NCBI GenBank assembly: GCA_016200135.1
Contig: JACQFI010000011.1
Location: 1 to 40,258 of the forward strand
Origin: Planctomycetota bacterium
Lineage (GTDB): Bacteria; Planctomycetota; SZUA-567; H5-PLA8
Length of the DNA stretch: 40,258 bases
Reading direction: 5' to 3'
The position numbers and the translations under genes were made by a program. Under the pieces are notes generated by a model that saw only the letters and a list, made by a program, of their open reading frames with translations, had not been told where the DNA came from and searched no databases. Of this stretch, positions 32,223 to 40,258 are shown piece by piece (position 1 is the first letter of the stretch; each line of letters starts with the position of its first letter).

Positions 32223-33542
32223 ATGTCGGAGATGAACGTCGTCAGTGCCGTTGATGAAATCTGTGCCCAGGCCGCGCTGACGCCTGAACTCCTCCTTAAG
32301 CTGCGCAGCGTCGCGAGGAACAACCTCGCCGAACGCAAGGTTCTCCAGACGCGCCTCGGCGCGTTGGACGGCGAGACCCTCACTAAAGAGGAGAAGTCCC
32401 TGCGCGTCGCGGCGTTTGCATGGATCCTCTCGCGCTACGATCAGTCCGAGAACAATCTGAAAGAACTCTCGGGTCCCCTCGCGCATCTGCTCAAGGGCGA
32501 GATCGCCCTCGACCGCGAGCGCTTCGACGAGGCCGTCAACCACTTCAAGCACGCCGCCGAGCACCTGCCGCAGGCGCCGAAGATCGGCATCGAAGTCGCC
32601 GCCGCGCTGCGCGGAGGCGGCAAGCTCGACGACGCCCTCGCGGCGCTGGAGAAGCTCGAGAAGCAGGGCCTGGCCGACGCGGACCTGCTCTTCCAGAAGG
32701 GCCGCTGCCTCGAAGCCAAAGGCCAGCAGGAGAGTTCCTGCACCTGCTACGAGAAGGCCCTGGAACTCGACCCGAACCACGCCGACGCGGCCTTCCGCCT
32801 CGCGTACTACCTCGACCTGCGCGGCGAAGACCTGAAGGCCATCGAACTCTACAAGCGCGTCACCGGCCAAGGCCCCGCGTTCGTCTCGGCCATGGTCAAC
32901 CTCGGCCTGCTCCATGAAGACAAGGAGAACGTGGACGAGGCGATCGCCGCGTATAAGGAAGCGATCAAGGTCGATCCGACGAACCGCCGCGCCGCGCTCT
33001 ATCTGCGCGACGCCGTCGAGTCGCTCGATATGTACTACGACGAGAACGAGCGCAAGGAGAACGAGCGCCTCGAGGCCGTGCTGCGCATTCCCATCGCCGA
33101 CTTCGAACTCTCCGTCCGCAGCCGCAACTGCCTGGCCAAGATGAACGTCCGCGCGCTGGGCGACCTTGTTCGCAAGACCGACCAGGAGCTGCTCAGCTAC
33201 AAGAATTTCGGCGAGACCTCGCTGCAGGAGATCCGCAACCTGCTCGAGTCCAAGGGCCTGCGCCTCGGCATGTTCAAGGAAGAGGAAGCCAAGCGCGCGC
33301 GCGCGCAGCGCCTGCGCACCGGCGGCCCCGAGAACGTCGCGCTGGTCAAGCCGATCACCGATCTGGAACTCTCCGTGCGCAGCCGCAAGTGCATGCAGCG
33401 GCTGAACATCGAGACCGTCGGCGACCTGTGCGAAAAGTCCGAGGCGGACCTGCTGGCCACCAAGAACTTCGGCCAGACGAGCTTGAACGAGGTCAAGGTC
33501 AAGCTGGGCGAACTGGGCCTGGGCCTGAAGTCGATCGACTAG
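32223..33542 (+). CDS. TPR protein with two RNA polymerase alpha-CTD-like domains
   Basis: The 439-residue product has TPR-type helical repeats over about residues 60-280 (for example CTCYEKALELDPNHADAAFRLAYY and ENVDEAIAAYKEAIKVDPTNRRAALYL). Two alpha-CTD-like domains follow: one near 289-350 (DFELSVRSRNCLAKMNV, then NFGETSLQEIRNLL) and one near 376-436 (DLELSVRSRKCMQRLNI, then NFGQTSLNEVKVKL). In RNA polymerase the alpha-CTD binds UP-element DNA and activators; as a stand-alone pair joined to TPRs it may recruit proteins to promoters. This combination is known in planctomycetes but uncharacterised. GGGAG lies about 5 bases before the ATG, which sets the start. The gene ends with TAG. Confidence 0.88.
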   Translation: MSEMNVVSAVDEICAQAALTPELLLKLRSVARNNLAERKVLQTRLGALDGETLTKEEKSLRVAAFAWILSRYDQSENNLKELSGPLAHLLKGEIALDRERFDEAVNHFKHAAEHLPQAPKIGIEVAAALRGGGKLDDALAALEKLEKQGLADADLLFQKGRCLEAKGQQESSCTCYEKALELDPNHADAAFRLAYYLDLRGEDLKAIELYKRVTGQGPAFVSAMVNLGLLHEDKENVDEAIAAYKEAIKVDPTNRRAALYLRDAVESLDMYYDENERKENERLEAVLRIPIADFELSVRSRNCLAKMNVRALGDLVRKTDQELLSYKNFGETSLQEIRNLLESKGLRLGMFKEEEAKRARAQRLRTGGPENVALVKPITDLELSVRSRKCMQRLNIETVGDLCEKSEADLLATKNFGQTSLNEVKVKLGELGLGLKSID

Positions 33543-33544
33543 TC

Positions 33545-33640
33545 GATTTTAGATTTTGAATTGAGGATTTTGGATTTAAGCCCGCTCTTGCCGGCGGATG
33601 CCGTACAAATCCAAAATCCAAAATCCGGAATCCCCAATCC
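33545..33640. repeat. AAATCCA-heptamer inverted repeat before ruvA
   Basis: GGATTTTGGATTT (33565-33577) is the exact complement of AAATCCAAAATCC (33607-33619), with further related units on both sides. Together they can form a hairpin with a loop of about 29 bases. It fills the gap between the alpha-CTD protein gene and ruvA, and its right end takes the place of a ruvA Shine-Dalgarno site. Confidence 0.8.
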
Positions 33641-33642
33641 GT

Positions 33643-34299
33643 ATGTTCCACCACGTCTCCGGCACCCTTACGTCCAAGACGCCCAGCGACGCCGTCGTCG
33701 AGGCCGGCGGCGTCGGCTACCTCTTTAGGATTCCCCTCTCGACCTACGACGCGCTGCCGCCGGTGGGCAAGCATGCCGTGTTGCTGGCGCATCTGCACGT
33801 CACCGACGACGCGCTCACGCTCTTCGGGTTCGCCACCGCCGCCGAGCGCGCCTTCTTCCGGCAGCTCATCCAGCACGTCTCCGGCGTTGGCCCTAAGCTC
33901 GCGCTGGCGGTGCTCTCGCGCGGAAACCTTGCGCATCTGCAACAGGCAATCCGGCTCGGCAACTTCGCGGCACTGAAAGGCGGCGGCGTCGGCGAGGGCA
34001 CGGCCAAGCGGATTGTGCTGGAACTCGGCAAGATTCTCGTCAAGCAGACGGAGCGCGAAGAGACGCCCGCGCAGCCGGCGGGAGAACGCAAAGCCCGCGC
34101 CGCGGTGCACGCGCCTGCCGTGAGCGGCCTGGACGAGATGACCGACTTGGCGGTGAAGGCGGTCGCACAACTTAACGAGGTGCCCTCGGACGTCGCGCTG
34201 CGCGCGGTCCAGCGAGCCTTCGACGAACTGCGCGAGGCCAAGCAGGAACCGCAAGCCGTGCAGGACCTGATCCGCCGCGCGCTGGCGTACACTGAATAA
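33643..34299 (+). CDS. ruvA: Holliday junction branch migration protein RuvA
   Basis: The 218-residue product has the RuvA N-terminal OB-fold (FHHVSGTLTSKTPSDAVVEAGGVGYLFRIP), the helix-hairpin-helix DNA-binding part (FRQLIQHVSGVGPKLALAVLS and KGGGVGEGTAKRIVLELGK; the usual GIG reads GVG in both) and a small C-terminal RuvB-binding domain (DVALRAVQRAFDELREAKQEP). RuvA tetramers clasp Holliday junctions and load the RuvB motor. The ATG at 33643 starts the family alignment; an upstream in-frame ATG at 33598 lies in the repeat and is not used here. No Shine-Dalgarno site is visible. An MDR dehydrogenase gene separates it from ruvB. Confidence 0.92.
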   Translation: MFHHVSGTLTSKTPSDAVVEAGGVGYLFRIPLSTYDALPPVGKHAVLLAHLHVTDDALTLFGFATAAERAFFRQLIQHVSGVGPKLALAVLSRGNLAHLQQAIRLGNFAALKGGGVGEGTAKRIVLELGKILVKQTEREETPAQPAGERKARAAVHAPAVSGLDEMTDLAVKAVAQLNEVPSDVALRAVQRAFDELREAKQEPQAVQDLIRRALAYTE

Positions 34300-34326
34300 T
34301 GTTCTGAATAGAATAAAGGAGAACCC

Positions 34327-35268
34327 ATGAAGACTCGAACCATTGCCTACATCGCGCCGAAGAAGATCGAGCTCCGCGAAGTGGACGTCGGCGAGCCCGA
34401 GGCGGAGCAGATTCAGCTCCGCAAGGTCGCCTGCGGCATCTGCGCGTGGGACCTGAGCACCTACAAGATCGGCCCGGAGAACAATCCCTACGCCGCGCCG
34501 CCCGGCCATGAAGGCCTGGGGCAGGTGCTCAAGGTCGGTAAGGACGTGAAGGGCTTCAAGGAAGGCGACTGGGTGATCGGCGGCGGCTTCCAGGAGATTC
34601 AGAACATCAAGCTGAAGGACGCGATCCGCATTCCCTATGAAGTGAAGGACCCGATGACGTGGATCGTCGAGCCGATCTCGTGTGTGGTGAACGGCATCGA
34701 GCGCGCGCAGATCTTTCCCGGCGAGCGCGTCGCGCTGGTCGGAGCGGGCTACATGGGCCTGCTGATGGTCCAGGGCCTCGCGCACCACCTCGTCGGCGAG
34801 CTGATTGCCATCGACACCAACGCAGAGCGCCTCGCCATGGCGAAGAAGTTCGGCGCGCACCGCATCCTGCAGATCGGCAAGGACGACGCGGCGATCGAGA
34901 AGCTCGTCGAAGAGAAGGCCGACGTGGTGGTGGAACTTGCCGGCGCGCAGCCCGCGCTGGACCTTTCGGTGCGCCTGATCCGCAACGGCGGCAACCTGTG
35001 CATCTTCAGTTGGCAGCGCGGCACGCGCACGCTCGACTGCAACGCGCTGCACTGCCGCGGCATCAACGTGCTGAACACCGCGCCCGCCAACGCGCCGAAC
35101 TACGCCCGCGTCTTCAAAAACACGCTCCCGCTGATCGCGCGCGGCGTCTTCAAGAACCACGAACTCGTCAGCCACACCGCGCCGATCGACCGCTACCACG
35201 AACTGCTCGACACGGCCATGTACCCGGAGAAGGGCTACCTCAAGGGCGTGGTCCGCTACGGCGGGTAG
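34327..35268 (+). CDS. MDR-family (zinc-type) alcohol dehydrogenase-like protein
   Basis: The 313-residue product has the medium-chain dehydrogenase layout: the GroES-like part with CGICAWD (Cys 36/39) and PGHEGLG (His 61, Glu 62) for the catalytic zinc, then the Rossmann fold with VGAGYMG near 138-144 and IDTN after beta 2. The four-cysteine structural zinc lobe is missing, and the chain is shorter than the usual 340-350. AAGGAG lies near the ATG and supports the start. It is set between ruvA and ruvB with small gaps; a link with recombination is not obvious. The substrate is unknown. It ends with TAG. Confidence 0.86.
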   Translation: MKTRTIAYIAPKKIELREVDVGEPEAEQIQLRKVACGICAWDLSTYKIGPENNPYAAPPGHEGLGQVLKVGKDVKGFKEGDWVIGGGFQEIQNIKLKDAIRIPYEVKDPMTWIVEPISCVVNGIERAQIFPGERVALVGAGYMGLLMVQGLAHHLVGELIAIDTNAERLAMAKKFGAHRILQIGKDDAAIEKLVEEKADVVVELAGAQPALDLSVRLIRNGGNLCIFSWQRGTRTLDCNALHCRGINVLNTAPANAPNYARVFKNTLPLIARGVFKNHELVSHTAPIDRYHELLDTAMYPEKGYLKGVVRYGG

Positions 35269-35347
35269 GGCCTGCGTGCCTGACTTTTCGCAGACTTGAA
35301 AGCCGGGGTCCACGGCTCTAGATACACACTCGTCCTTTCGCGGCGTA

Positions 35348-36484
35348 ATGGCGTGCGTGGAGACTCGGCTGACCTTGGCACGCGGCGTCCCCTTCCCTCG
35401 CAAGAAAAAGCCCGCCGCCGCGGATCTCGGCGAGGTTATTCCCGAGCGGATAGATAGCGAACGCCCGGTGGGCCCGGCGTCCGCGGGCGACGAAGAAGAA
35501 GCCTTCGAGGCCACCCTGCGGCCGCAGCGCTTCGAGGACTTCGTCGGCCAGCCGCGCGTGCTCGAAAACCTGCGCGTGTACGTCAAGGCCGCGATGAAGC
35601 GCGGCGAGGCGCTCGATCATATCCTGCTCTAGGGCCCGCCCGGACTCGGCAAGACGACGCTCGCGCGCATCGTCGCCAACGAGATGCAGGTCGAGTTCCA
35701 CGGAACCTCGGCGCCGGCGCTCAAGAAGCCCGGCGACCTCGTCGGCCTGCTCACGAGCCTGCCCGAACGCACGGTCCTCTTCATCGACGAGGTCCACCGG
35801 CTCAGCGCGGCGCTGGAAGAGTACCTCTACTCGGCGATGGAAGATTATTTCATCGACCTGACGGTGGACCAGGGCATGGCCGCGCGGCCGATCCGCTTCC
35901 AGCTCAAGCCGTTCACGCTCGTCGCCGCCACCACGCGCGACGGGCTGCTCAGCCGGCCGTTCCAGGACCGCTTCGGCATCCCGCAGAAATTGAGCTTCTA
36001 CTCGGCGGCCGATCTGACGAAGATCGTGATACGCTCCGCGAAAATTTTGGGCATCCAAGCCGACCGCGCGGCTGCGGAAGAGATCGCTACGCGCGCGCGC
36101 AAGACCCCGCGCATCGCGAACCGCCTGCTGCGCCGCCTGCGCGACTGGGCCGAGGTGGAAGGCGACGGGCGCCTGACGGTTGAGATCGCGCAAAAGGGTT
36201 TGGAACGGGAGGGCGTCGATGCGTCGGGCCTGGACCAGATGGACCGCCGCATCCTGCAGGCGCTCGCGCAGCACAAGGGCCAGCCGGTGGGCGTGAAGAC
36301 CGTCGCGGTGATGGTCGGCGAGGAGTCGGACACCATCGAGGAGGTCTACGAGCCGTTCCTGATCCAGGAAGGCTACATCCTCAAAACGCCGCGTGGCCGC
36401 GTGCTGGCCGGCAAAGGGTACGAGCATCTGGGTCTGAAGCCCATCGAACCGAAGCTGGGCGACGCCACGCAGGAACTCTTCTGA
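35348..36484 (+). pseudogene. ruvB: RuvB helicase gene with an in-frame amber codon
   Basis: Translation gives RuvB in one frame but with TAG at 35630-35632. The part before ends GEALDHILL; the part after begins GPPGLGKTT (Walker A). In other RuvB proteins a Tyr or Phe stands between them (LLYGPPG or LLFGPPG), so TAC to TAG is a single-base change. All other motifs are intact: LFIDEVHRLS (Walker B), VAATTRDG (sensor 1), RTPRIANRLLRR-like (KTPRIANRLLRR, sensor 2/Arg region) and the winged-helix end LIQEGYILKTPRGR. TAG is an ordinary stop in at least five genes here, so code reassignment is unlikely. Sequencing error, a recent nonsense mutation or suppression are the options. If the stop holds, neither piece is a working ATPase. 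Confidence 0.88.
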
Positions 36485-36509
36485 TCCGCACCTCGCCGGG
36501 ACCGACCGC

Positions 36510-37544
36510 ATGCCGCCCTGGCTTCTTCCGCTGCTCGCCTGCCCGCGCGACGACGCACCGCTCCAGCTCACAGGCGAACGCCTCCGCTGTCCGTCGGGCC
36601 ACGAGTATCCGGTCGTAGACGGCGTGCCGGTGCTGCTGATCCCGGATGAAGCACAGACAATGGAACTCGCGCACGCCAGCATCAAGCGTGCTTTTCATGA
36701 CGCAGGCGCCGATCCGCGCGCACCCGAACTCTATCTCGAATCGCTGGGCGTCACCGATGAACAGCGCGAAGGCGTGGCGCGAATGCATAAGCAGGGCGCG
36801 TCCGCCGTCGATCCGGCCGTCTCGTTTCTGATTCAGGCCACCTGCGGCAATATGTACAAACACCTCATCGGGCGCCTCGAAGAATATCCCATCCCCGAGT
36901 TGCGCCTACCGCCTGGCGAGGGCCGCCTGTTGCTGGACCTCGGTTGCAGTTGGGGGCGCTGGACGTTCGCGGCTGCGCGCAAGGACTACCGCGTCGTGGG
37001 CATCGATCCGTCACTCGGCGCAGTGATGGCCGCGCGCCGCGTAGCCACGGAACTAAAGATAGACGCCGCGTTTCTGGTCGCCGACGCGCGCTTTCCGCCT
37101 TTCGCAACGGACACGTTCGATACCGTCTTCTCCTACAGCGTGCTGCAGCATCTGGATCCCGACCACGTGGAGACGTGCCTCACCGGCTGCCGGCGGGTGC
37201 TGAAGCCAGGCGGGTTCGCATTCATCCAGATGGCGCAGAACCTTGGCCTGCGCTGCCTGTACCACCAGGCGCGCCGTGGCTTCCGAAAAGCCAAGGGCTT
37301 TGAAGTGCGTTATTGGAGCACCGGCGCGCTGCGGCGGACGTTCTCGCAGCGGATCGGACCCACCTCGATCGAGGCGGAAGGTTACTTCGGCATCGGCCTG
37401 CAGCCGTCCGACGCGCACCTTCTGCCTTGGCATCTGCGCTGCGTGCTCTCGTGTTCGGAAGCGCTCCGGAAGTTGAGTTCCGTCCTGCGCCCCTTAGTCT
37501 ACATGGCGGACAGCGCTTATGTCCGGTCCGTCAAACAACCCTGA
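36510..37544 (+). CDS. Trm112-like zinc domain fused to a class I SAM methyltransferase
   Basis: The 344-residue product begins with a Trm112-like domain (LLACPRDDAPLQL, LRCPSGHEYPVVDGVPVLL), a small zinc-ribbon-like fold that activates methyltransferases. After a helical linker comes the SAM-binding domain with LLLDLGCSWGRWT (motif I), VVGIDPS (motif II) and FDTVFSYSVLQHLDPDHVE (motif IV region), then GGFAFIQM. This is the methyltransferase type 11/25 group; the substrate is not known. It follows ruvB after 25 bases, with no clear Shine-Dalgarno site, and precedes the ACT-domain gene. Confidence 0.85.
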   Translation: MPPWLLPLLACPRDDAPLQLTGERLRCPSGHEYPVVDGVPVLLIPDEAQTMELAHASIKRAFHDAGADPRAPELYLESLGVTDEQREGVARMHKQGASAVDPAVSFLIQATCGNMYKHLIGRLEEYPIPELRLPPGEGRLLLDLGCSWGRWTFAAARKDYRVVGIDPSLGAVMAARRVATELKIDAAFLVADARFPPFATDTFDTVFSYSVLQHLDPDHVETCLTGCRRVLKPGGFAFIQMAQNLGLRCLYHQARRGFRKAKGFEVRYWSTGALRRTFSQRIGPTSIEAEGYFGIGLQPSDAHLLPWHLRCVLSCSEALRKLSSVLRPLVYMADSAYVRSVKQP

Positions 37545-37574
37545 TGCCGGCGCCTGCGGGCGCGGGAGGAAGAG

Positions 37575-38114
37575 ATGACCCAATACGCAGTGTTGACCGC
37601 CGTCGGTGAAGACAAGCCGGGGCTCGTGGACTCGATCTCCGCGTTCATCCTCGAATGCGGCTGCAACATCGAGGATAGCCGCATGGCCATTCTCGGCGGC
37701 GAGTTCGCCATGCTGATCCTGATCAACGGGGAGAAGAGCGGTGTCGAGAAAGTCCTGAAAGGCGCCGCGAACGTGGGCGAACGCTGCGGCCTGACGATTC
37801 ACTCGCGCGCCACGCGCGCGCCCGGCGCCAAGGGTTCGGCGAAGACCGGTGCGATTCCGTTCCAGATCGAGGCGTACTCGATGGACCATCCCGGCATTGT
37901 GCAACGCATCGCGCATTACCTCGCCGAACGGAAGATCAACGTCCGCGCGCTCGAGACGCGCGTCAGTTCCGCGCCGACAACCGGCATGCCGCTCTTCTCG
38001 CTCCACGCCACCGTCGATATCCCCGCCAGCGAGAAGGTCGCCGAGGTCCGCAAGGGTCTCGAAGACATCTGTGCGTCAGAAAACATCGACATCGAGATGA
38101 AGCCGGCAGGGTAA
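37575..38114 (+). CDS. Double-ACT-domain protein, GcvR-like
   Basis: The 179-residue product has two ACT domains (YAVLTAVGEDKPGLVDSISAFI, about 1-80, and PFQIEAYSMDHPGIVQRIAHYL, about 95-175), matching the GcvR type that in enterobacteria modulates the glycine cleavage regulator GcvA. GGGAGG precedes the ATG by about 5 bases. No gcvA or glycine cleavage genes are next to it; the GcvH-like gene lies 31 kb to the left. In bacteria outside the enterobacteria similar double-ACT proteins are common and mostly uncharacterised; ligand (glycine or another amino acid) binding is inferred. Confidence 0.85.
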   Translation: MTQYAVLTAVGEDKPGLVDSISAFILECGCNIEDSRMAILGGEFAMLILINGEKSGVEKVLKGAANVGERCGLTIHSRATRAPGAKGSAKTGAIPFQIEAYSMDHPGIVQRIAHYLAERKINVRALETRVSSAPTTGMPLFSLHATVDIPASEKVAEVRKGLEDICASENIDIEMKPAG

Positions 38115-38115
38115 T

Positions 38116-38205
38116 GCGATTTTGGATTTGCGATTTGCGATTTTGGATTGAACAACTCTGGCACCACTGTCCCTATTGAATCCAAAATCCAAAATCCAAA
38201 ATTGC
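38116..38205. repeat. AAATCCA-heptamer inverted repeat between converging genes
   Basis: The left arm (38116-38149) carries GATTTTGGATT units; the right arm (38179-38205) carries AATCCAAAATCC units, its complement, with a loop of about 29 bases. It fills the gap between the double-ACT gene and the enolase-superfamily gene and may terminate both. It belongs to the same family as the elements at 10782-10806 and 33545-33640. Confidence 0.8.
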
Positions 38206-38206
38206 A

Positions 38207-39693
38207 TCACTTGATTCCCAGGCTCTCGTAGGTCCACCCGTCCAGCGGCGTAAGCGCGGCGCGGTCGACTTCCTCGGCGGTCACGCCAAGCCCTGGCCGC
38301 GTGTGCAACGAACGGATATCCAGCTCGCCGCTCGCCGTAGCAAGCACCGGCAGGCCGTCGCTGTGCATGTGGTACAGGTTGGGATGGTTCTTGAGCGCCG
38401 CGGCGCGCTCGGCGTCCGAATGTGTCACGAAGCCGCGGAAGAAGTGGTGCCCGTTTCGCTCGACGTGCTCGACGCCCATCGTCGCCATCACCACCAGGTC
38501 CTCGTGCAGCGGTACAATGGGCTGGTTGGTCATGTCCTCGCCGCTGATCACGGGATTCGCCGGCCGGCGCGGGTGGCGGAAGACCGTGCCCTTCTCGAGA
38601 AGCGCCTTGATCGGGCCTTTCGCGCTCTTGATCGCGAAGCCCTGGTAGCCGAGCTCGATGGCGCGCGGAACGCTATGGACGTTCTCCGTCGATTCGTCAA
38701 CCACAAGCGGCTTGAACTTCGAGACGCGCGCCAGTTCCTCGCGGATCGAATCGTCGAGCGCCTTCGTGCGCGGATACGGCTGCTCGATGAAGAGCACCGC
38801 ATCCCAGAAGCGCTTCGGCAGCGCGCCGCCCGCGAACTTCGCCGTCACTTGCGTCAGCGCCGCGGGATCGTGGTAGACCTCGTTGCCGTCGAGCGTGACG
38901 AAATACTTCTCGTTCTGCGGAATGTACTTCTCGCACAGCGCGGCGATCGTCTTGAGCCGTTCGATATCGAAGGCTTCGTCGGCGCGCAGCTTGATCTTGA
39001 AGTAACGCACGCGCTCGTGCTTAAGATAGTCCTCGAACGTATGCGGCAGCCCGTCCTTCACGGCCTCGCCCGCGGGCACGTCGGTCGCGGTGAGCGGGTC
39101 CAGGCCGCCGACGGTGTGGCGGACCCAGATTTTTCGAGCGGCTTCGGCGCGAGCGCCTCCGCCGGCGACCAGCCGTCGAGCCAGGGCTGAGTCGCGCCCG
39201 GCTCCAGCCCAAGGACGTTCTCTTTGACCAGCGCGTGATAGGTCTTGCCCGTGAGCTTGCCCGCGGCGTCGATCATCGCGCGCTCGAACATGCTCGTGCC
39301 GAAGTTCCCGGTCAGATCGGTATAGTTGTTCGCGCGGGCCCATTTGATCTGGTGGTCGTACAGCTCGCGCCAGAAGTTCCAGACGCTGCGCGGACCGCGC
39401 GAGGCCAGATCCAGCAGGACGCGCTGCGCTTCGCCCAGAGCGGCGGAGAGCTCCGCGATATCGTGACGATACGTGCGGTTGGGGCGCTTGTCGTACCATC
39501 CCGGCGCGAGCGCGTCGCCCGCGAGGCCCTCGACGCGCTTGCCGCCGGGGCCTTCGACCGTCACCCACAGATGCGCGATCGGGCAGGCGGTGAGCACCGT
39601 CGGACCGTAACGGAACGGCATGCGCGTGCGGGTGTTCCGCAGCCGTATCTCGGCGGAGACGGGGCGGATGGGCAAGGCATCATGGCTGGGCAT
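38207..39693 (-). pseudogene. Enolase-superfamily (mandelate racemase/muconate lactonizing-like) gene with a one-base deletion
   Basis: The reading frame starts at the ATG at 39693 (GGAG 5 bases before it) and continues well to the A run at 39130-39134, where it must shift by one base to keep homology. Before the run the protein reads SPAEALAPKPLEK; after the shift it continues IWVRHTVGGLDPLTA. The joined protein (about 495 residues) has the superfamily marks: FKIKL (KxK base region), VTLDGNE, FIEQPYPR and VVDESTE as metal ligand segments, and the lysine in IKSAKG. One missing A (five instead of six) explains everything. It could be a sequencing or assembly error, a real lesion, or a slippery site. 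The substrate is unknown; it lies downstream of a HEAT-repeat gene on the same strand. Confidence 0.85.
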
Positions 39694-39721
39694 GCGTTCT
39701 CCAATTTTGTGCCGGGGCGGA

Positions 39722-40258
39722 TCAGGGCTTCTTCTTCAAGAGTTCTTCGCGCACCGCGGCGAGCGCGGCGACGGCATTCTTGCGCAGGCGCGGATCGCGG
39801 CTGCGCGTGGCGCTTTCGAGGAGCGGGAGCGCATCGGCGCCGTAAGAGGAGAGCGAGAAGATGGCGGCTTGCACGAGGTAGCGGTCCCGGTCTTTCAGGG
39901 CGCGCACGAGGATGGGAACGATCTCCTTGTGCTCCGGCGCATAGTAGCCGAGCAGTTCCGCGGCATTGGTGCGCTCCTGGGAACTCATGCCCGGGAGCAC
40001 CAGCTTTTCCATGCGGGGAATCACCGCCTCCGGATCCGCTTTCAGGCGCGCCATGACGCGCAGAACCCAGAACGGCGTCTCGTCGGCCACCTTGACGATC
40101 TCGCGCAGCTTGGGCAGCACGGGGTCGCCGATGATCGTGAGCGACGTGTGCGCGGCCCGGCAGACGTCGGGTTCCGGGTCCATCAAGGTCAGGGTGAGCC
40201 GTTCGATGACCTTGGCCCCGAGTTCCTTGTCCTTGCCCACAGAAGAGAGCGCCAGCGC
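39722..40258 (-). CDS. HEAT-repeat protein, 5' end outside window
   Basis: The frame is open to the right edge, so at least the N terminus is missing; a GTG at 40240 is possible but an upstream start is more likely. The visible 178 residues form helical HEAT-like repeats (for example DVCRAAHTSLTIIGDPVLPKL, RTNAAELLGYYAPEHKEIVPILVRAL and YLVQAAIFSLSSYGADALPLL). HEAT repeats build elongated scaffolds that bind other proteins; no more specific role is visible. It is probably co-transcribed with the enolase-superfamily gene, 28 bases downstream. Confidence 0.8.
   Translation of the reverse strand, partial: ALALSSVGKDKELGAKVIERLTLTLMDPEPDVCRAAHTSLTIIGDPVLPKLREIVKVADETPFWVLRVMARLKADPEAVIPRMEKLVLPGMSSQERTNAAELLGYYAPEHKEIVPILVRALKDRDRYLVQAAIFSLSSYGADALPLLESATRSRDPRLRKNAVAALAAVREELLKKKP

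Noticed and set aside
35630..35632. Reassigned TAG codon (alternative genetic code)
   Set aside because: At least five other genes in the window end with TAG at the expected place (ends at 5613, 22138, 24494, 33542 and 35268), so TAG works as a stop.

Overview
The window is about 40 kb of GC-rich bacterial chromosome with long, closely packed operons. Several family combinations point to a member of the Planctomycetota or a close PVC relative: a TPR protein carrying two RNA polymerase alpha C-terminal-like domains, a duplicated DUF4159 protein, SPFH proteins in one operon with an ABC-2 exporter, and an AmmeMemoRadiSam-type radical SAM enzyme. This placement is an inference from family content; no 16S rRNA gene lies in the window.

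Left part (1-5.6 kb): the 3' end of a class II c-type cytochrome gene, an AT-rich intergenic region with a perfect parS-like palindrome (323-338), a Tat-exported double DUF4159 protein, and a membrane protein that fuses a GH18-like domain, a CE4 polysaccharide deacetylase and a GT2 synthase. The last is probably a one-polypeptide machine for making and trimming an extracellular amino-sugar polymer.

Region 5.7-15.3 kb (+ strand) is the most unusual part. Seven syntenic genes encode a GcvH-like lipoyl carrier, a CobW-type GTPase, a dicluster ferredoxin, a radical SAM enzyme, a class II (DxDD) triterpene-cyclase-like protein, a DUF116-polyprenyl synthetase fusion and a second, smaller prenyltransferase/squalene-cyclase-fold protein. 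An AT-rich small membrane protein gene is lodged inside the operon. Together they look like an uncharacterised terpenoid pathway with dedicated redox and radical chemistry.

Region 15.3-26.6 kb (- strand): a nitrilase-family amidohydrolase and an AmmeMemoRadiSam-type radical SAM enzyme, preceded by a six-gene operon of a large SPFH membrane protein, HflC-like and HflK-like proteins, an ABC-2 ATPase, its permease and a membrane-anchored conserved protein. Region 26.7-31.5 kb holds a lone ABC-2 permease, a P1B-type metal ATPase without a metal-binding domain, and an exported protein with two similar halves.

Right part (31.5-40.3 kb): rpmB (bL28) and tRNA-Lys(CTT) sharing a good promoter, the TPR/alpha-CTD protein, ruvA, an MDR dehydrogenase, ruvB with an in-frame amber codon just before Walker A, a Trm112-SAM methyltransferase, a GcvR-like double-ACT protein, an enolase-superfamily gene broken by a one-base deletion in an A run, and a truncated HEAT-repeat gene at the edge.

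Intergenic spaces carry several families of short-period inverted repeats (AAATCCA heptamers, CTCCACG heptamers, ACAGAG-type hairpins, and an ACAGGCG/CGCCTGT hairpin). One heptamer array lies in frame inside the cyclase gene.
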